Shown piece by piece: positions 18,740-29,946 of a stretch of 64,000 nucleotides of DNA (position 1 is its first letter; each line of letters starts with the position of its first letter). The stretch comes from Aliivibrio salmonicida LFI1238. Lineage in GTDB: Bacteria; Pseudomonadota; Gammaproteobacteria; Enterobacterales; Vibrionaceae. The notes below the pieces were generated by a model. It saw nothing but the letters and a program-made list of their open reading frames with translations, was not told the DNA's origin and did not search any database. The DNA lies in NCBI RefSeq assembly GCF_000196495.1, contig NC_011312.1:2294001-2358000 (forward strand), written 5' to 3'. Both the position numbers and the translations under genes were made by a program.

Positions 18740-20683
18740 CTACGATTTCTTTGCGCTTTTTCGTCGTTTAAATTGCGGTTTTGTCGGACTTTTTAATGAT
18801 CTCAGCGAATCAGGAACCGGACCTTGTTGTACCCCTTGCATAAAGTTAGTCACTTTTGTTTCCAGAGACTGCATAAATGGACGATAAGAATACGTTTTCT
18901 CTGTCATGCCTTGTAACTGGAACTCCCAATGAGCCGTCATATCAGGATAAGTTGCTTCTCTAGGCAATGCGTGAATTAAGCCTTTTCCCGCGTCACTCGC
19001 ATTAATATTTTTTCCATTACGAATCAATAATTGACGTTTAAAAAGAGTATCTAGAATACCGGCACGAGTCGCTTCTGTTCCTAGACCATCGGTATCCCTT
19101 AATACTTTCTTCAACTCTTTATCTTCAACAAAGCGTGCTATCCCTGTCATTGCTTGTAATAAGGTGGCTTCGGTAAAGTATTTTGGCGGCTCTGTCATTT
19201 TGTGTTTAATCTCTCCCTCACGACACGTATGTACTTCCCCTTTTTTTAATGGAGGTACTTTATTCGCTACATCATCGTCAGCATTTTGGGTGTGTGTTTT
19301 ACCTAATAATATACGCCACCCTGCAAAAAGCATTTGTTTTCCTTTTGCAGAAAATACACCACCCGCAATATCAAAAATAAGTTCTGCTTCCGCATAAATA
19401 GCGGCCGGATAAAATTGCATTAAATACTGACGTGCAATAAGGTGATACACCTTTTCTTCATAGCCAGATAACCCTGCAGCCCCACTGGATTTAGGGGTTG
19501 GAATAATCGCATGGTGAGCATCTACTTTACTGTCGTTCCAAGCCCGAGAACGCAAATTTACATCGGCATTATTCACGGCATTAGATAACTGCTTGTCATT
19601 ATTCCCGATCGCAGCACACACTTGTTCACGCTGTTTATAGTGATCTTTGGGTAAATAACGGCTGTCCGAACGCGGGTACGTAATTAATTTATGCTTTTCA
19701 TAAAGCGCCTGACAAGAATCCAGTACTTGCTGAGCACTTAAGTTATATCGTTTTGATGCATCAATTTGCAATGCAGATAATGAATACGGCAAAGGCGCAT
19801 TCTGCTTCGTTTCTTTATTTTCAGCTTTAGTCACTGTGGCAGGTTGATTCGCAATTCGTTGGGCAACATTTTCGACTAATTTGAGATTAAGAACTCGCCC
19901 ATCTTCATCTTGCCATTGCTGACATGCCTCGCTTGGTTTCCATTTAGCACGAATATCAAAGGGTAATCCACCATTGAGGTTTGGATTATGGTAAGGGATA
20001 AGCGCGTCCAACGTAAAATACGCGTTAGGAATAAAATGTGCGATCTCTTCATCTCGACGGGTCACAAGTCCCAAAACGGGTGTTTGTACTCGGCCTACTG
20101 ATAAAACACCTTGATATCCACCTCGTTGCCCTAGCAAAGTATAAGCTCGAGTCATGTTCATGCCATATAGCCAATCAGCACGAGAACGAGCTAATGCAGA
20201 GATAGAAAGAGGAATAAATTCTTGATTACTTCTCATAGCAGATAAGGCACGTTTTACCGCGGGTAAGTTCAAATCACTAATAAGCAAACGTTGAGTCGCC
20301 GCTTTTTTTGTCTTCGATAACTTTAAGTAATCAAGGACTTCATCAACTAATAACTGACCTTCTCGATCGGGATCTCCCGCGTGAATAACTTGAGAGGCCG
20401 TTTTAAGTAATTTTCGAATCACCGTCAATTGCTTACTCGATGACTTTCTAGGTCGAAGTTGCCACTGTTCAGGCACAATTGGCAGATGCTCCATACGCCA
20501 AGATTTATACTTGTCGTCATAAGCATCTGGCTCTACTTGTTCTAATAAGTGACCGATACACCAAGTCACAATGTCACCATTACCACATTCAATATAGCCT
20601 TGGTGATTTTTTTGTGGCTTGGCTAAGCCAGCTGCAATCGCTCGCCCTAAACTTGGTTTTTCTGCAATAAATAATCGTGACAT
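18740..20683 (-). CDS. topB: DNA topoisomerase III
   Basis: Type IA topoisomerase that decatenates replication and recombination intermediates, often with RecQ. The N-terminal Toprim domain has IAEKPSLGRAIA and the acidic HAGDPDREGQLLVDEVL (about 100-116). The catalytic tyrosine lies in ITYPRSDSRYLP (about 335). ATRAGILDTLFKRQ and a basic tail follow. Length 647 against 653 in E. coli. The gene stands alone, with the fadH terminator just upstream. Confidence 0.96.
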   Translation of the reverse strand: MSRLFIAEKPSLGRAIAAGLAKPQKNHQGYIECGNGDIVTWCIGHLLEQVEPDAYDDKYKSWRMEHLPIVPEQWQLRPRKSSSKQLTVIRKLLKTASQVIHAGDPDREGQLLVDEVLDYLKLSKTKKAATQRLLISDLNLPAVKRALSAMRSNQEFIPLSISALARSRADWLYGMNMTRAYTLLGQRGGYQGVLSVGRVQTPVLGLVTRRDEEIAHFIPNAYFTLDALIPYHNPNLNGGLPFDIRAKWKPSEACQQWQDEDGRVLNLKLVENVAQRIANQPATVTKAENKETKQNAPLPYSLSALQIDASKRYNLSAQQVLDSCQALYEKHKLITYPRSDSRYLPKDHYKQREQVCAAIGNNDKQLSNAVNNADVNLRSRAWNDSKVDAHHAIIPTPKSSGAAGLSGYEEKVYHLIARQYLMQFYPAAIYAEAELIFDIAGGVFSAKGKQMLFAGWRILLGKTHTQNADDDVANKVPPLKKGEVHTCREGEIKHKMTEPPKYFTEATLLQAMTGIARFVEDKELKKVLRDTDGLGTEATRAGILDTLFKRQLLIRNGKNINASDAGKGLIHALPREATYPDMTAHWEFQLQGMTEKTYSYRPFMQSLETKVTNFMQGVQQGPVPDSLRSLKSPTKPQFKRRKSAKKS

Positions 20684-20688
20684 AAAAA

Positions 20689-20718
20689 AGTGCTGATGTT
20701 GTGAATAACATCAGCACT
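20689..20718 (-). terminator. Terminator of fadH
   Basis: A 12-bp perfect stem AGTGCTGATGTT/AACATCAGCACT with a 6-base loop. On the minus strand it is followed by TTTTTT. It lies between fadH and the topB start. Confidence 0.9.
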
Positions 20719-20769
20719 ATACCTGTACGAATAGACAGTTATCAAGTTTTCTAGTCAATCTAATCGCTA

Positions 20770-22818
<2,049 letters not shown>

Positions 22819-23001
22819 TTATTTACTGGACACACAATGATGAATTTACAAATATGCAACATCCATCATTATTTTCATGCTTCTCATTTATTTTACGTTG
22901 CAAATCAGTAAATCACTTTGATTCTCATTCACGCCTATAGTTACTTTCTACTTAAGTTAGAGTAGGATAAAAGCATAATGAAATAAATAATAAGGACATA
23001 T

Positions 23002-24855
23002 ATGAAAGGGTTATTCCACTTCATAAGTAAATGTTTTCAGGCGATATGGAAGTTACTTTCCTTTACTCGTCAGCTAGTACTTAATTTGTTTTTCTTGGCT
23101 TTTATCGGTGTCATTGCTTTTACTTTTTTAAGCACCGATGATATTCAACAAGATCAAACCGTTGAGAAAAAAGCACTCATTCTGGATCTCTCTGGCCCAA
23201 TTGTTGAAGAAAGTAAATTCAGAGAGCCACTAGAACGCGTTACGGCCGATTTACTCGGTAGCCAACGATCACAAGAAAACGTCTTATTCGATATCGTAGA
23301 TACAATTCGCTATGCCGCTAAAGATGATAATGTGTCAGGTTTAGTTCTTCATTTAAAAGAAATGAATGAAACAAGTCTAACTAAATTGCGTTATATCGCA
23401 AAAGCCATCAATACATTTAAAGCGTCTGGTAAACCCGTCTATGCCATCGGTGATTATTACAACCAAAGCCAATACTATTTAGCAAGTTACGCTGACAAAA
23501 TTTTTATGGCTCCTGACGGCGCAGTCTTATTACGTGGCTACGGAGCTTACACTCTGTACTACAAAGATTTATTAGAAAAACTCAATGTATCGACACACGT
23601 TTTTCGCGTAGGTACTTATAAATCAGCCGTAGAACCTTACTTACGTAATGACATGTCTGATGCTGCTAAAGCATCCACGTCAGCATGGCTAACTCAGCTT
23701 TGGGATGCGTATTTAGGTGATGTCTCAACCAATCGCCAAATTGACGCAAAAACATTAACGATGCCAATGGATCAGTTTATTGCAAAATTGACGGCATTAA
23801 ATGGTGATTTATCACAAATGACGGTGGAACTTGGTTTAGTTGACAAGCTCGCTACTCGTCAAGAAGTTCGTAAAGACCTTATTACTGAATTTGGGTCAAA
23901 TGGTTATGATAGCTTTAAACAAATAAGCTATTACGATTATCTCCCTCAAGTTCACCCTTCGATTATCCCTGATGCAAAAGACATTGCTGTTGTTGTCGCT
24001 AGTGGCGCAATTATGGATGGAACTCAACGTCAAGGTACTGTCGGAGGCGATTCAACTGCCGCATTATTACGCCAAGCTCGTGATGATGATAATGTGAAAG
24101 CTGTCGTTTTGAGAGTAGATAGCCCAGGAGGCAGTGCTTTTGCTTCTGAAATTATTCGTAACGAAGTTGATGCTCTACAAGAAGCAGGTAAGCCTGTTGT
24201 TATTTCTATGTCGAGTGTCGCTGCCTCTGGTGGTTATTGGATCTCCGCAAGTGCTGATAAGATCATTGCTCAACCAACAACGATTACTGGCTCTATTGGT
24301 ATTTTTGGTATTTTAACCACTTTTGAAAAAGGGTTAGAAAAAATGGGTATCCACAGCGATGGCATTTCGACATCACCTTTCAATGGCATTGGCCTTACTC
24401 GCCCGCTTGATAAAGACGTTGCTCAAGTCATGCAATTAGGTATTGAACATGGTTATTACCGATTCATTAAATTAGTCAGTGATCATCGTGATATGTCTTT
24501 AGATGCCGTTGATAATGTCGCTCAAGGTCGAGTATGGACAGGGAAAGATGCCCTTGAACATGGTTTGATTGACCAGCTAGGGGATTTTGATGATGCTGTT
24601 CAAGCTGCGGCTGAGCTCGCCAATATGGACGCATATAATCTGTTTTGGGTAAAAGAACCATTAACACCGATGGAACAATTTCTTGAAGAGTTAAGCATGA
24701 GCTTAAATGTCAGTGTAAAAGCTGAATTATTTTCATTAGCGCCTGAAGCATTGCAACCAGCCATAAGCAAAGTTGCAACAGATATCAACATGTTAAATAA
24801 CTTTAATGACCCAAAAGGACAATATCTGTTCTGCCTCAATTGCAGTAATCTGTAA
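23002..24855 (+). CDS. sppA: Signal peptide peptidase SppA, 67-kDa type
   Basis: Membrane-anchored serine protease (family S49) that degrades cleaved signal peptides. A single N-terminal transmembrane segment is at about 24-44. Two tandem S49 domains follow. The Lys/Ser dyad is K207 in GTYKSAVEPYLR and S409 in SSVAASGGYW, almost exactly the E. coli positions (K209, S409). Length 617. It precedes ansA, the order seen in E. coli, with a terminator between. AAGGA lies 8 bases before the ATG. Confidence 0.96.
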   Translation: MKGLFHFISKCFQAIWKLLSFTRQLVLNLFFLAFIGVIAFTFLSTDDIQQDQTVEKKALILDLSGPIVEESKFREPLERVTADLLGSQRSQENVLFDIVDTIRYAAKDDNVSGLVLHLKEMNETSLTKLRYIAKAINTFKASGKPVYAIGDYYNQSQYYLASYADKIFMAPDGAVLLRGYGAYTLYYKDLLEKLNVSTHVFRVGTYKSAVEPYLRNDMSDAAKASTSAWLTQLWDAYLGDVSTNRQIDAKTLTMPMDQFIAKLTALNGDLSQMTVELGLVDKLATRQEVRKDLITEFGSNGYDSFKQISYYDYLPQVHPSIIPDAKDIAVVVASGAIMDGTQRQGTVGGDSTAALLRQARDDDNVKAVVLRVDSPGGSAFASEIIRNEVDALQEAGKPVVISMSSVAASGGYWISASADKIIAQPTTITGSIGIFGILTTFEKGLEKMGIHSDGISTSPFNGIGLTRPLDKDVAQVMQLGIEHGYYRFIKLVSDHRDMSLDAVDNVAQGRVWTGKDALEHGLIDQLGDFDDAVQAAAELANMDAYNLFWVKEPLTPMEQFLEELSMSLNVSVKAELFSLAPEALQPAISKVATDINMLNNFNDPKGQYLFCLNCSNL

Positions 24856-24865
24856 AAGCATGACG

Positions 24866-24890
24866 AGCCCGACACATGTCGGGCTTTCTT
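24866..24890 (+). terminator. Terminator of sppA
   Basis: Stem AGCCCGAC/GTCGGGCT with a tight ACAT loop, followed by TTCTTT. It lies 10 bases after the sppA stop and 58 before ansA. Confidence 0.75.
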
Positions 24891-24947
24891 TATGCAGAAT
24901 GACCAGTATAATCCCACCACCTCCCATAACTCTGTACCGTTGTTATT

Positions 24948-25961
24948 ATGGAAAGAAAACACATTTATATCGCCTACACAGGCGGCACAATCGGCATGTT
25001 AAAATCTGATGATCATGGCTATGTCCCTGCATCAGGCTTTATGCAACATCAATTAAAGCAAATGCCAGAGTTTCACCGTGCTGAAATGCCAATTTTCACC
25101 ATTCACGAATATGAGCCATTAATCGATTCATCTGACATGACTCCAGAAGACTGGCAGCGTATTGCAGATGATATTCGTGCTAACTACGATAAATACGACG
25201 GATTTGTAATTCTTCATGGTACGGATACCATGGCCTACACAGCATCTGCACTTTCATTTATGCTAGAGAACCTCGGTAAACCAGTTATTGTTACCGGTTC
25301 ACAGATCCCTCTTGCAGAACTTCGCTCTGATGGCCAAAGTAACTTATTAAATGCACTGCACATTGCCGCAAATTATCCAATTAACGAAGTGACGTTATTT
25401 TTCAATAACAAACTTATTCGCGGTAACCGCAGTACAAAATCTCATGCCGATGGCTTTAACGCATTCAGTTCACCAAATTTACCTCCATTATTGGAAGCTG
25501 GTATTAATATCCAAATCAACGGTGTTGAAATTAATAAGCAACCTGAAGGTGAATTTACGGTTAACAACATTACACCACAGCCCATTGGTGTCGTTACCAT
25601 GTATCCAGGCATCTCTGCGGAAGTGATTAAAAATACATTACGTCAACCTGTAAATGCAATGATATTACTGACTTTTGGTGTTGGTAATGCTCCTCAAAAT
25701 CCTGAGCTTTTGGCACAATTAAAAGAGGCTTCTGAGCGCGGCGTTGTCGTCATCAATTTAACTCAGTGCTTATCGGGAAAAGTAAACATGGGTGGCTATG
25801 CTACGGGTTGTGCTCTTGCTGAAGCTGGCGTGATCAGCGGCTACGATATGACACCAGAAGCAGCTCTTGCTAAATTACATTACTTATTAAGCAAAAACCT
25901 GCCTTATGAAACCATGCGTACGATGATGCAGCAAAATCTACGTGGTGAGTTAACTTACTAA
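24948..25961 (+). CDS. ansA: Type I (cytoplasmic) L-asparaginase
   Basis: Hydrolyses asparagine to aspartate and ammonia. The 337-residue protein has no signal peptide, fitting the low-affinity cytoplasmic enzyme. Catalytic signatures are YTGGTIGML (first Thr, about residues 10-18) and VILHGTDTMAYTASALSFML (second Thr with Asp, about 86-105). It is downstream of sppA. A bidirectional terminator separates it from convergent asd. Confidence 0.96.
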   Translation: MERKHIYIAYTGGTIGMLKSDDHGYVPASGFMQHQLKQMPEFHRAEMPIFTIHEYEPLIDSSDMTPEDWQRIADDIRANYDKYDGFVILHGTDTMAYTASALSFMLENLGKPVIVTGSQIPLAELRSDGQSNLLNALHIAANYPINEVTLFFNNKLIRGNRSTKSHADGFNAFSSPNLPPLLEAGINIQINGVEINKQPEGEFTVNNITPQPIGVVTMYPGISAEVIKNTLRQPVNAMILLTFGVGNAPQNPELLAQLKEASERGVVVINLTQCLSGKVNMGGYATGCALAEAGVISGYDMTPEAALAKLHYLLSKNLPYETMRTMMQQNLRGELTY

Positions 25962-25982
25962 CTACAGATGTCTTTAAATAAT

Positions 25983-26019
25983 AAAAAGGCTTCCCTGATC
26001 ACTCATGGGAAGCCTTTTT
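25983..26019 (+). terminator. Bidirectional terminator between ansA and asd
   Basis: A 13-bp stem AAAAAGGCTTCCC/GGGAAGCCTTTTT with an 11-base loop and T-runs on both strands. Confidence 0.92.
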
Positions 26020-26043
26020 TAATTCTAAAAACCGAAATATATA

Positions 26044-27159
26044 TTATCTTTTTTCGTTAAGGATAATACGTAATGTACGGCGAAGTGGCTCTGCGGCACC
26101 CCACAATAATTGATCACCAACGGTAAATGCATTTAGGAAATCATTGCCCATAGACATCTTACGTAAACGGCCAACAGGAACCGATAACGTACCCGTTACT
26201 TTTGCAGGCGTCAGTTCTTGTGCCGTAATATCACGATCATTCGGGATCACTTTAACCCAATCATTATGCGTAGCGATGATCTCTTCAATCTCATCCATCG
26301 GCACATCTTGTTTCAGTTTAATTGTCAGTGCTTGTGAGTGACAACGCATTGCTCCGATACGTACACACGTACCATCAATCGCAATTGGAGAATCTTGTAG
26401 ACCTAGGATCTTGTTGGTTTCAACGGTCGCTTTCCACTCTTCTTTACTTTGACCGTTCTCACGCTTTACATCAATCCAAGGGATCAATGAACCCGCTAAT
26501 GGCGCACCGAATTCAGAAGTAGGAAATGAATCTGAGCGTAACGTTTCTGCGACTTTTTTATCAATATCCAAAATTGAACTTGAAGGGTTCGCTAATTCAG
26601 ACGTTACACTGTCATTGATAACACCCATTTGAGAAATAAGCTCACGCATATTTTTAGCACCGGCGCCAGACGCCGCTTGGTACGTCATTGCGCTCACCCA
26701 CTCAACAAGCCCTGCTTTATAAAGACCACCCAGTCCCATAAGCATTAAACTTACTGTACAGTTACCACCTACATACGTAGTAGTACCAGAATGAATACCT
26801 TGTTGAATTTGATCGAAATTAACAGGATCTAAACTAATAATCGCATCGTCTTTCATACGTAATGTTGATGCGGCATCAATCCAATACCCTTTCCAACCTG
26901 CTTTACGTAACGCAGGATAGACTTTCTCTGTATAACTGCCACCCTGACAAGTAATAATTGCATCAAGTTTAGACAATGATTCTATATCAAACGCATCTTG
27001 CAATAGACTTTCGCCCTTGCCTAAATTAGGCGCAGGAATACCAACTTGTGACGTGGTATAAAATACAGGTTCAATAAGATCAAAATCTCTCTCTTCAACC
27101 ATACGTTGCATTAATACCGAACCTACCATGCCACGCCAGCCAACTAAACCTACTCTCAT
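26044..27159 (-). CDS. asd: Aspartate-semialdehyde dehydrogenase
   Basis: Reduces aspartyl phosphate to the semialdehyde, the branch point to lysine/diaminopimelate, threonine and methionine. NADP-binding start [20 protein letters not shown], catalytic C134 in [12 protein letters not shown] (E. coli C135), and the active-site histidine region [17 protein letters not shown] chose ATG 27159 (GGGAG six bases upstream; 371 residues) over an in-frame start 14 codons upstream without a Shine-Dalgarno. Single gene with a terminator downstream. Confidence 0.96.
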   Translation of the reverse strand: MRVGLVGWRGMVGSVLMQRMVEERDFDLIEPVFYTTSQVGIPAPNLGKGESLLQDAFDIESLSKLDAIITCQGGSYTEKVYPALRKAGWKGYWIDAASTLRMKDDAIISLDPVNFDQIQQGIHSGTTTYVGGNCTVSLMLMGLGGLYKAGLVEWVSAMTYQAASGAGAKNMRELISQMGVINDSVTSELANPSSSILDIDKKVAETLRSDSFPTSEFGAPLAGSLIPWIDVKRENGQSKEEWKATVETNKILGLQDSPIAIDGTCVRIGAMRCHSQALTIKLKQDVPMDEIEEIIATHNDWVKVIPNDRDITAQELTPAKVTGTLSVPVGRLRKMSMGNDFLNAFTVGDQLLWGAAEPLRRTLRIILNEKR

Positions 27160-27779
27160 TGTACTCTCCCTGTATTTAAAAAATAATTTTCTCTGTCCCA
27201 TCTATATGATGAACAGAGAAAGATCTCAAGCACTATTTGGCTAAGAATTATGTTTTTTATACCCATCAATAAAAGAAAAACAGACAACTAAAGAATTTCA
27301 TTTGTGCAATTTATCATCACTTAATTTATTTACCTCATCAATTATGATTTTATCCCCATAGATTTCTAAGGCTTTTATACATTAGAAGCAAATTTCAGAT
27401 TTAACCTACGAAAAATAAATAAGTAACAAAATACATACTTAATTACACTTCATTAAATCAATAATTAAACTAAAAAATCGAACGATTAATTTAAATATAA
27501 CCAATTAAATGATATTTAAATCTAGTAATACCCACATTCTTTAAAAGAAAATAAAACCAAACCAACACAAGAGAAACCAAGATGAAACATATTAAAACGT
27601 CAAATTAACACTTTCACAACCAAGAAGAGCGTGAATTAACAAGACTAGAGATGATAATCACAATTCAATCATACTTAATCGATCTCTTCTTGATCATCAG
27701 GTACAGTTAGCCCCGTTTAGGAAACACAATCCCTTATCGTATGAATTTTATTCATGCATACAAAAAAGAGGCTTTATAC
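27160..27779. other. Long AT-rich intergenic region between asd and the NhaC-family pseudogene
   Basis: About 620 bases that carry the asd promoter on the left. On the right is a possible leader for the transporter. In it CAAGAAGAG (27621-27629) is complementary to CTCTTCTTG (27684-27692). Two tiny frames, 27582-27608 (8 codons) and 27651-27710 (19 codons, rich in Ile/Leu), could be leader peptides, but neither has a good Shine-Dalgarno. No lysine riboswitch or known aptamer is seen here, unlike in front of the other NhaC-family gene. Confidence 0.45.
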
Positions 27780-29175
27780 ATGAAGCAAGCAACGACAAAA
27801 TTACCTTCGCTAACGCAGGTAATTATTTCTTTAGGGCTATTTCTACTTCTTGCCTTTTCATTCACGGCACAACTTGACCTACCAATTCAACTAGCACTTT
27901 ACATAGGCTGGTTCATTATAATTACGTTAGGTATTAAGTTAGGCCATGATTATAAATCTTTAGAAAAAGCAGCTCTAAATGGAATATCTAATGGACTAGG
28001 AGCGGTGTTAATTCTCTTGGCTGTAGGTGCCTTAGTTGGTACTTGGATCTCTGGTGGTATTGTTCCTACAATTATTTACTATGGTTTAAAAGCCATTCAC
28101 CCATCAATCTTTCTACTTGCCACAATGATCATCTGTTCATTAACAGCACTTGCAACGGGAACCTCTTGGGGTGCCGCGGGTACTGCGGGTATTGCAATGA
28201 TGGGGATTGGTCAAGGACTTGCCAATTACTGCCGGTGCTATCCTTTCTGGTTGTTACTTCGGTGATAAAATGTCACCACTGTCTGATTCAGTAATTCTTG
28301 CTTCTTCTATGTCTGGTGTTGAAGTCGTAGAACATATTAAAGGCATGCTTCCTGTTGCCCTTATCAGCTACATTATTACTGGTATTATGTTTACTGCCTT
28401 TGGTTTCCATTTCGCAGGCAACGTTGATATGAGCCAAGTGGATTCAGTTATCTTAGCAATGGAAGAACAATTCGTTATTACCCCATTTTCATTCGTTCCT
28501 GTTGTTATTGTTCTTGGCCTATTAGCAATGCGTATGCCTTCTTTCCCTGTGATCAGCTTTGGCTCATTACTAGGAATTATCTGGGCTGTAATGGTTCAAG
28601 ACATCAACTTCTTAACCGCATTTAATACAGCGTGGGCTCCATATTCAATTGAATCAGGGGTTGGTTTTATCGATTCAATTCTAAATCGTGGTGGCATGTC
28701 TTCAATGCTAGGTTCGGTAGCGGTCATTATCTTTGGTTTAGGCTTTGGTGGTCTACTGGATAAAGTGGGTGTACTAGAAACGGTCGCTAAACTATTCGAA
28801 AAACGCGTGCAAGGTCCTGGCTCACTTGCGACAAGTACTATTGCGACAGCCTTCTTTGGTAACATCTTCGGCTCAGCAATGTATGTATCACTGATCCTTA
28901 CCCCAAAGATTTGTGCGAAAAACTACGACCGCTTAGGTTACAAGCGTAAAAACTTATCTCGTAACGCAGAATTTGGTGGTACGTTAACGTCAGGTATGGT
29001 GCCATGGAGTGATAACGGTATCTACATGGCGAGTATTTTAGGCGTAGCGACACTGTCTTACGCACCATTCATGTGGTTAAGCTTTGTTTGTATTATCGTG
29101 ACTATTGTTACGTCTTACATGGGCTGGTTTGTTGATAAATGTGACCCAATTATTACCACAGAAGAAACAGAGTAA
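27780..29175 (+). pseudogene. NhaC-family transporter, frameshifted and cut at the 3' end by IS66
   Basis: A second NhaC-superfamily carrier, only distantly related to the one at 6762-8348. The first 161 codons (27780-28265 frame) reach ATGTSWGAAGTAGIAMMGIG. The homologous continuation PITAGAILSGCYFGDKMSPL lies in the +1 frame, so a net +1/-2 indel lies near 28217-28222. Joined, the two parts make about 465 residues, normal for the family. The start ATG 27780 has AGAGG eight bases upstream. The end is also disturbed: the TAA stop at 29173-29175 belongs to the IS66 terminal repeat. Function is probably lost; the substrate is unknown. Confidence 0.85.
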
Positions 29176-29252
29176 GCGTGCGGGGAACTACACCTAACAA
29201 ATAAAATTCATTATGCGTATCTTACGATCTTTCATTTAACGAGAACGTAATT

Positions 29253-29567
29253 ATGCAAAAAGATAAAAAGAGAACACCAGAGCAATGGCACGCTCTATTT
29301 GAATCTCAGCAATCTAGCAAGCTTAGTGCCGCTGAATTTTGTCGTAACCATAATATTCTGCCAAAGACATTTAGTGCACGTAAAGCACGATGGAAACAAA
29401 AGATTAACGCTTCTACTTTCTTGAAAGTAGAAGCGTTAACATCAACTATCATCGCCACTCCACAATTACCAGATATTCAACTTTCTATCGGAAAATTGCG
29501 ATTAACATTGCCAGCTAATACTGAACCTCACTGGATAGGACTCTTATTAAAAGGGTATCAATCATGA
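29253..29567 (+). CDS. tnpA: IS66 accessory protein TnpA
   Basis: A 104-residue accessory protein of IS66 elements, required with TnpB and TnpC for transposition. The N-terminal helix-turn-helix-like part has SSKLSAAEFCRNHNILPKTF, then basic SARKARWKQK. Its 3' end overlaps tnpB by four bases (ATGA), implying coupled translation. Codons for KINASTFLKVEAL contain a perfect 17-bp inverted repeat (separate entry). Confidence 0.88.
   Translation: MQKDKKRTPEQWHALFESQQSSKLSAAEFCRNHNILPKTFSARKARWKQKINASTFLKVEALTSTIIATPQLPDIQLSIGKLRLTLPANTEPHWIGLLLKGYQS
29404..29439 (+). repeat. Perfect 17-bp inverted repeat inside tnpA (copy 1)
   Basis: TTAACGCTTCTACTTTC (29404-29420) and its exact reverse complement (29423-29439), separated by TT, lie within the tnpA reading frame. 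In RNA this is a very stable hairpin. The same structure is in copy 2 (47298-47333). Confidence 0.95.
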
Positions 29568-29911
29568 ATGTATTTACTGATGTTTCCACCATTTATCTTC
29601 ATCGTGATTTTGTCGATTTTCGCAAGGCCATTAATGGCCTTGTCGTGATTGTTGAGCAAGAAATGCAACTATCACCGTTTAGTGATGCTCTATTTATATT
29701 TTGCAATAAGCCTCGTGATAAACTCAAAATATTGTATTGGGATAAAACAGGATTCGCTTTATGGTACAAGCGATTAGATGAAGACCGCTTCAAATGGCCA
29801 CGAAATATAAATAACGATACGTTAGCATTATCAGAGCAGCAACTGACACTGCTATTACAAGGTTTTGATATCTTAGGACATCAACCAGTACATTATCAAA
29901 CAACCCTTTAA
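29564..29911 (+). CDS. tnpB: IS66 accessory protein TnpB
   Basis: A 115-residue IS66 Orf2-like protein (not the RNA-guided nuclease also called TnpB). It shows the family core IYLHRDFVDFRKAINGL, ALFIFCNKPRDKLKILYWDK and FALWYKRLDEDRFKWPR. It overlaps tnpA by four bases and is followed by a 71-base gap holding the tnpC ribosome binding site. Confidence 0.92.
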   Translation: MNVFTDVSTIYLHRDFVDFRKAINGLVVIVEQEMQLSPFSDALFIFCNKPRDKLKILYWDKTGFALWYKRLDEDRFKWPRNINNDTLALSEQQLTLLLQGFDILGHQPVHYQTTL

Positions 29912-29946
29912 ATAGTTGATTCTCAGTCAAGAATAGGAGGCAACCG

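Noticed and set aside
29564..29911. IS66 TnpB as an RNA-guided (IS200/IS605-type) TnpB nuclease
   Set aside because: Only the name is shared. This is the 115-residue IS66 accessory protein with no RuvC or zinc-ribbon motifs.
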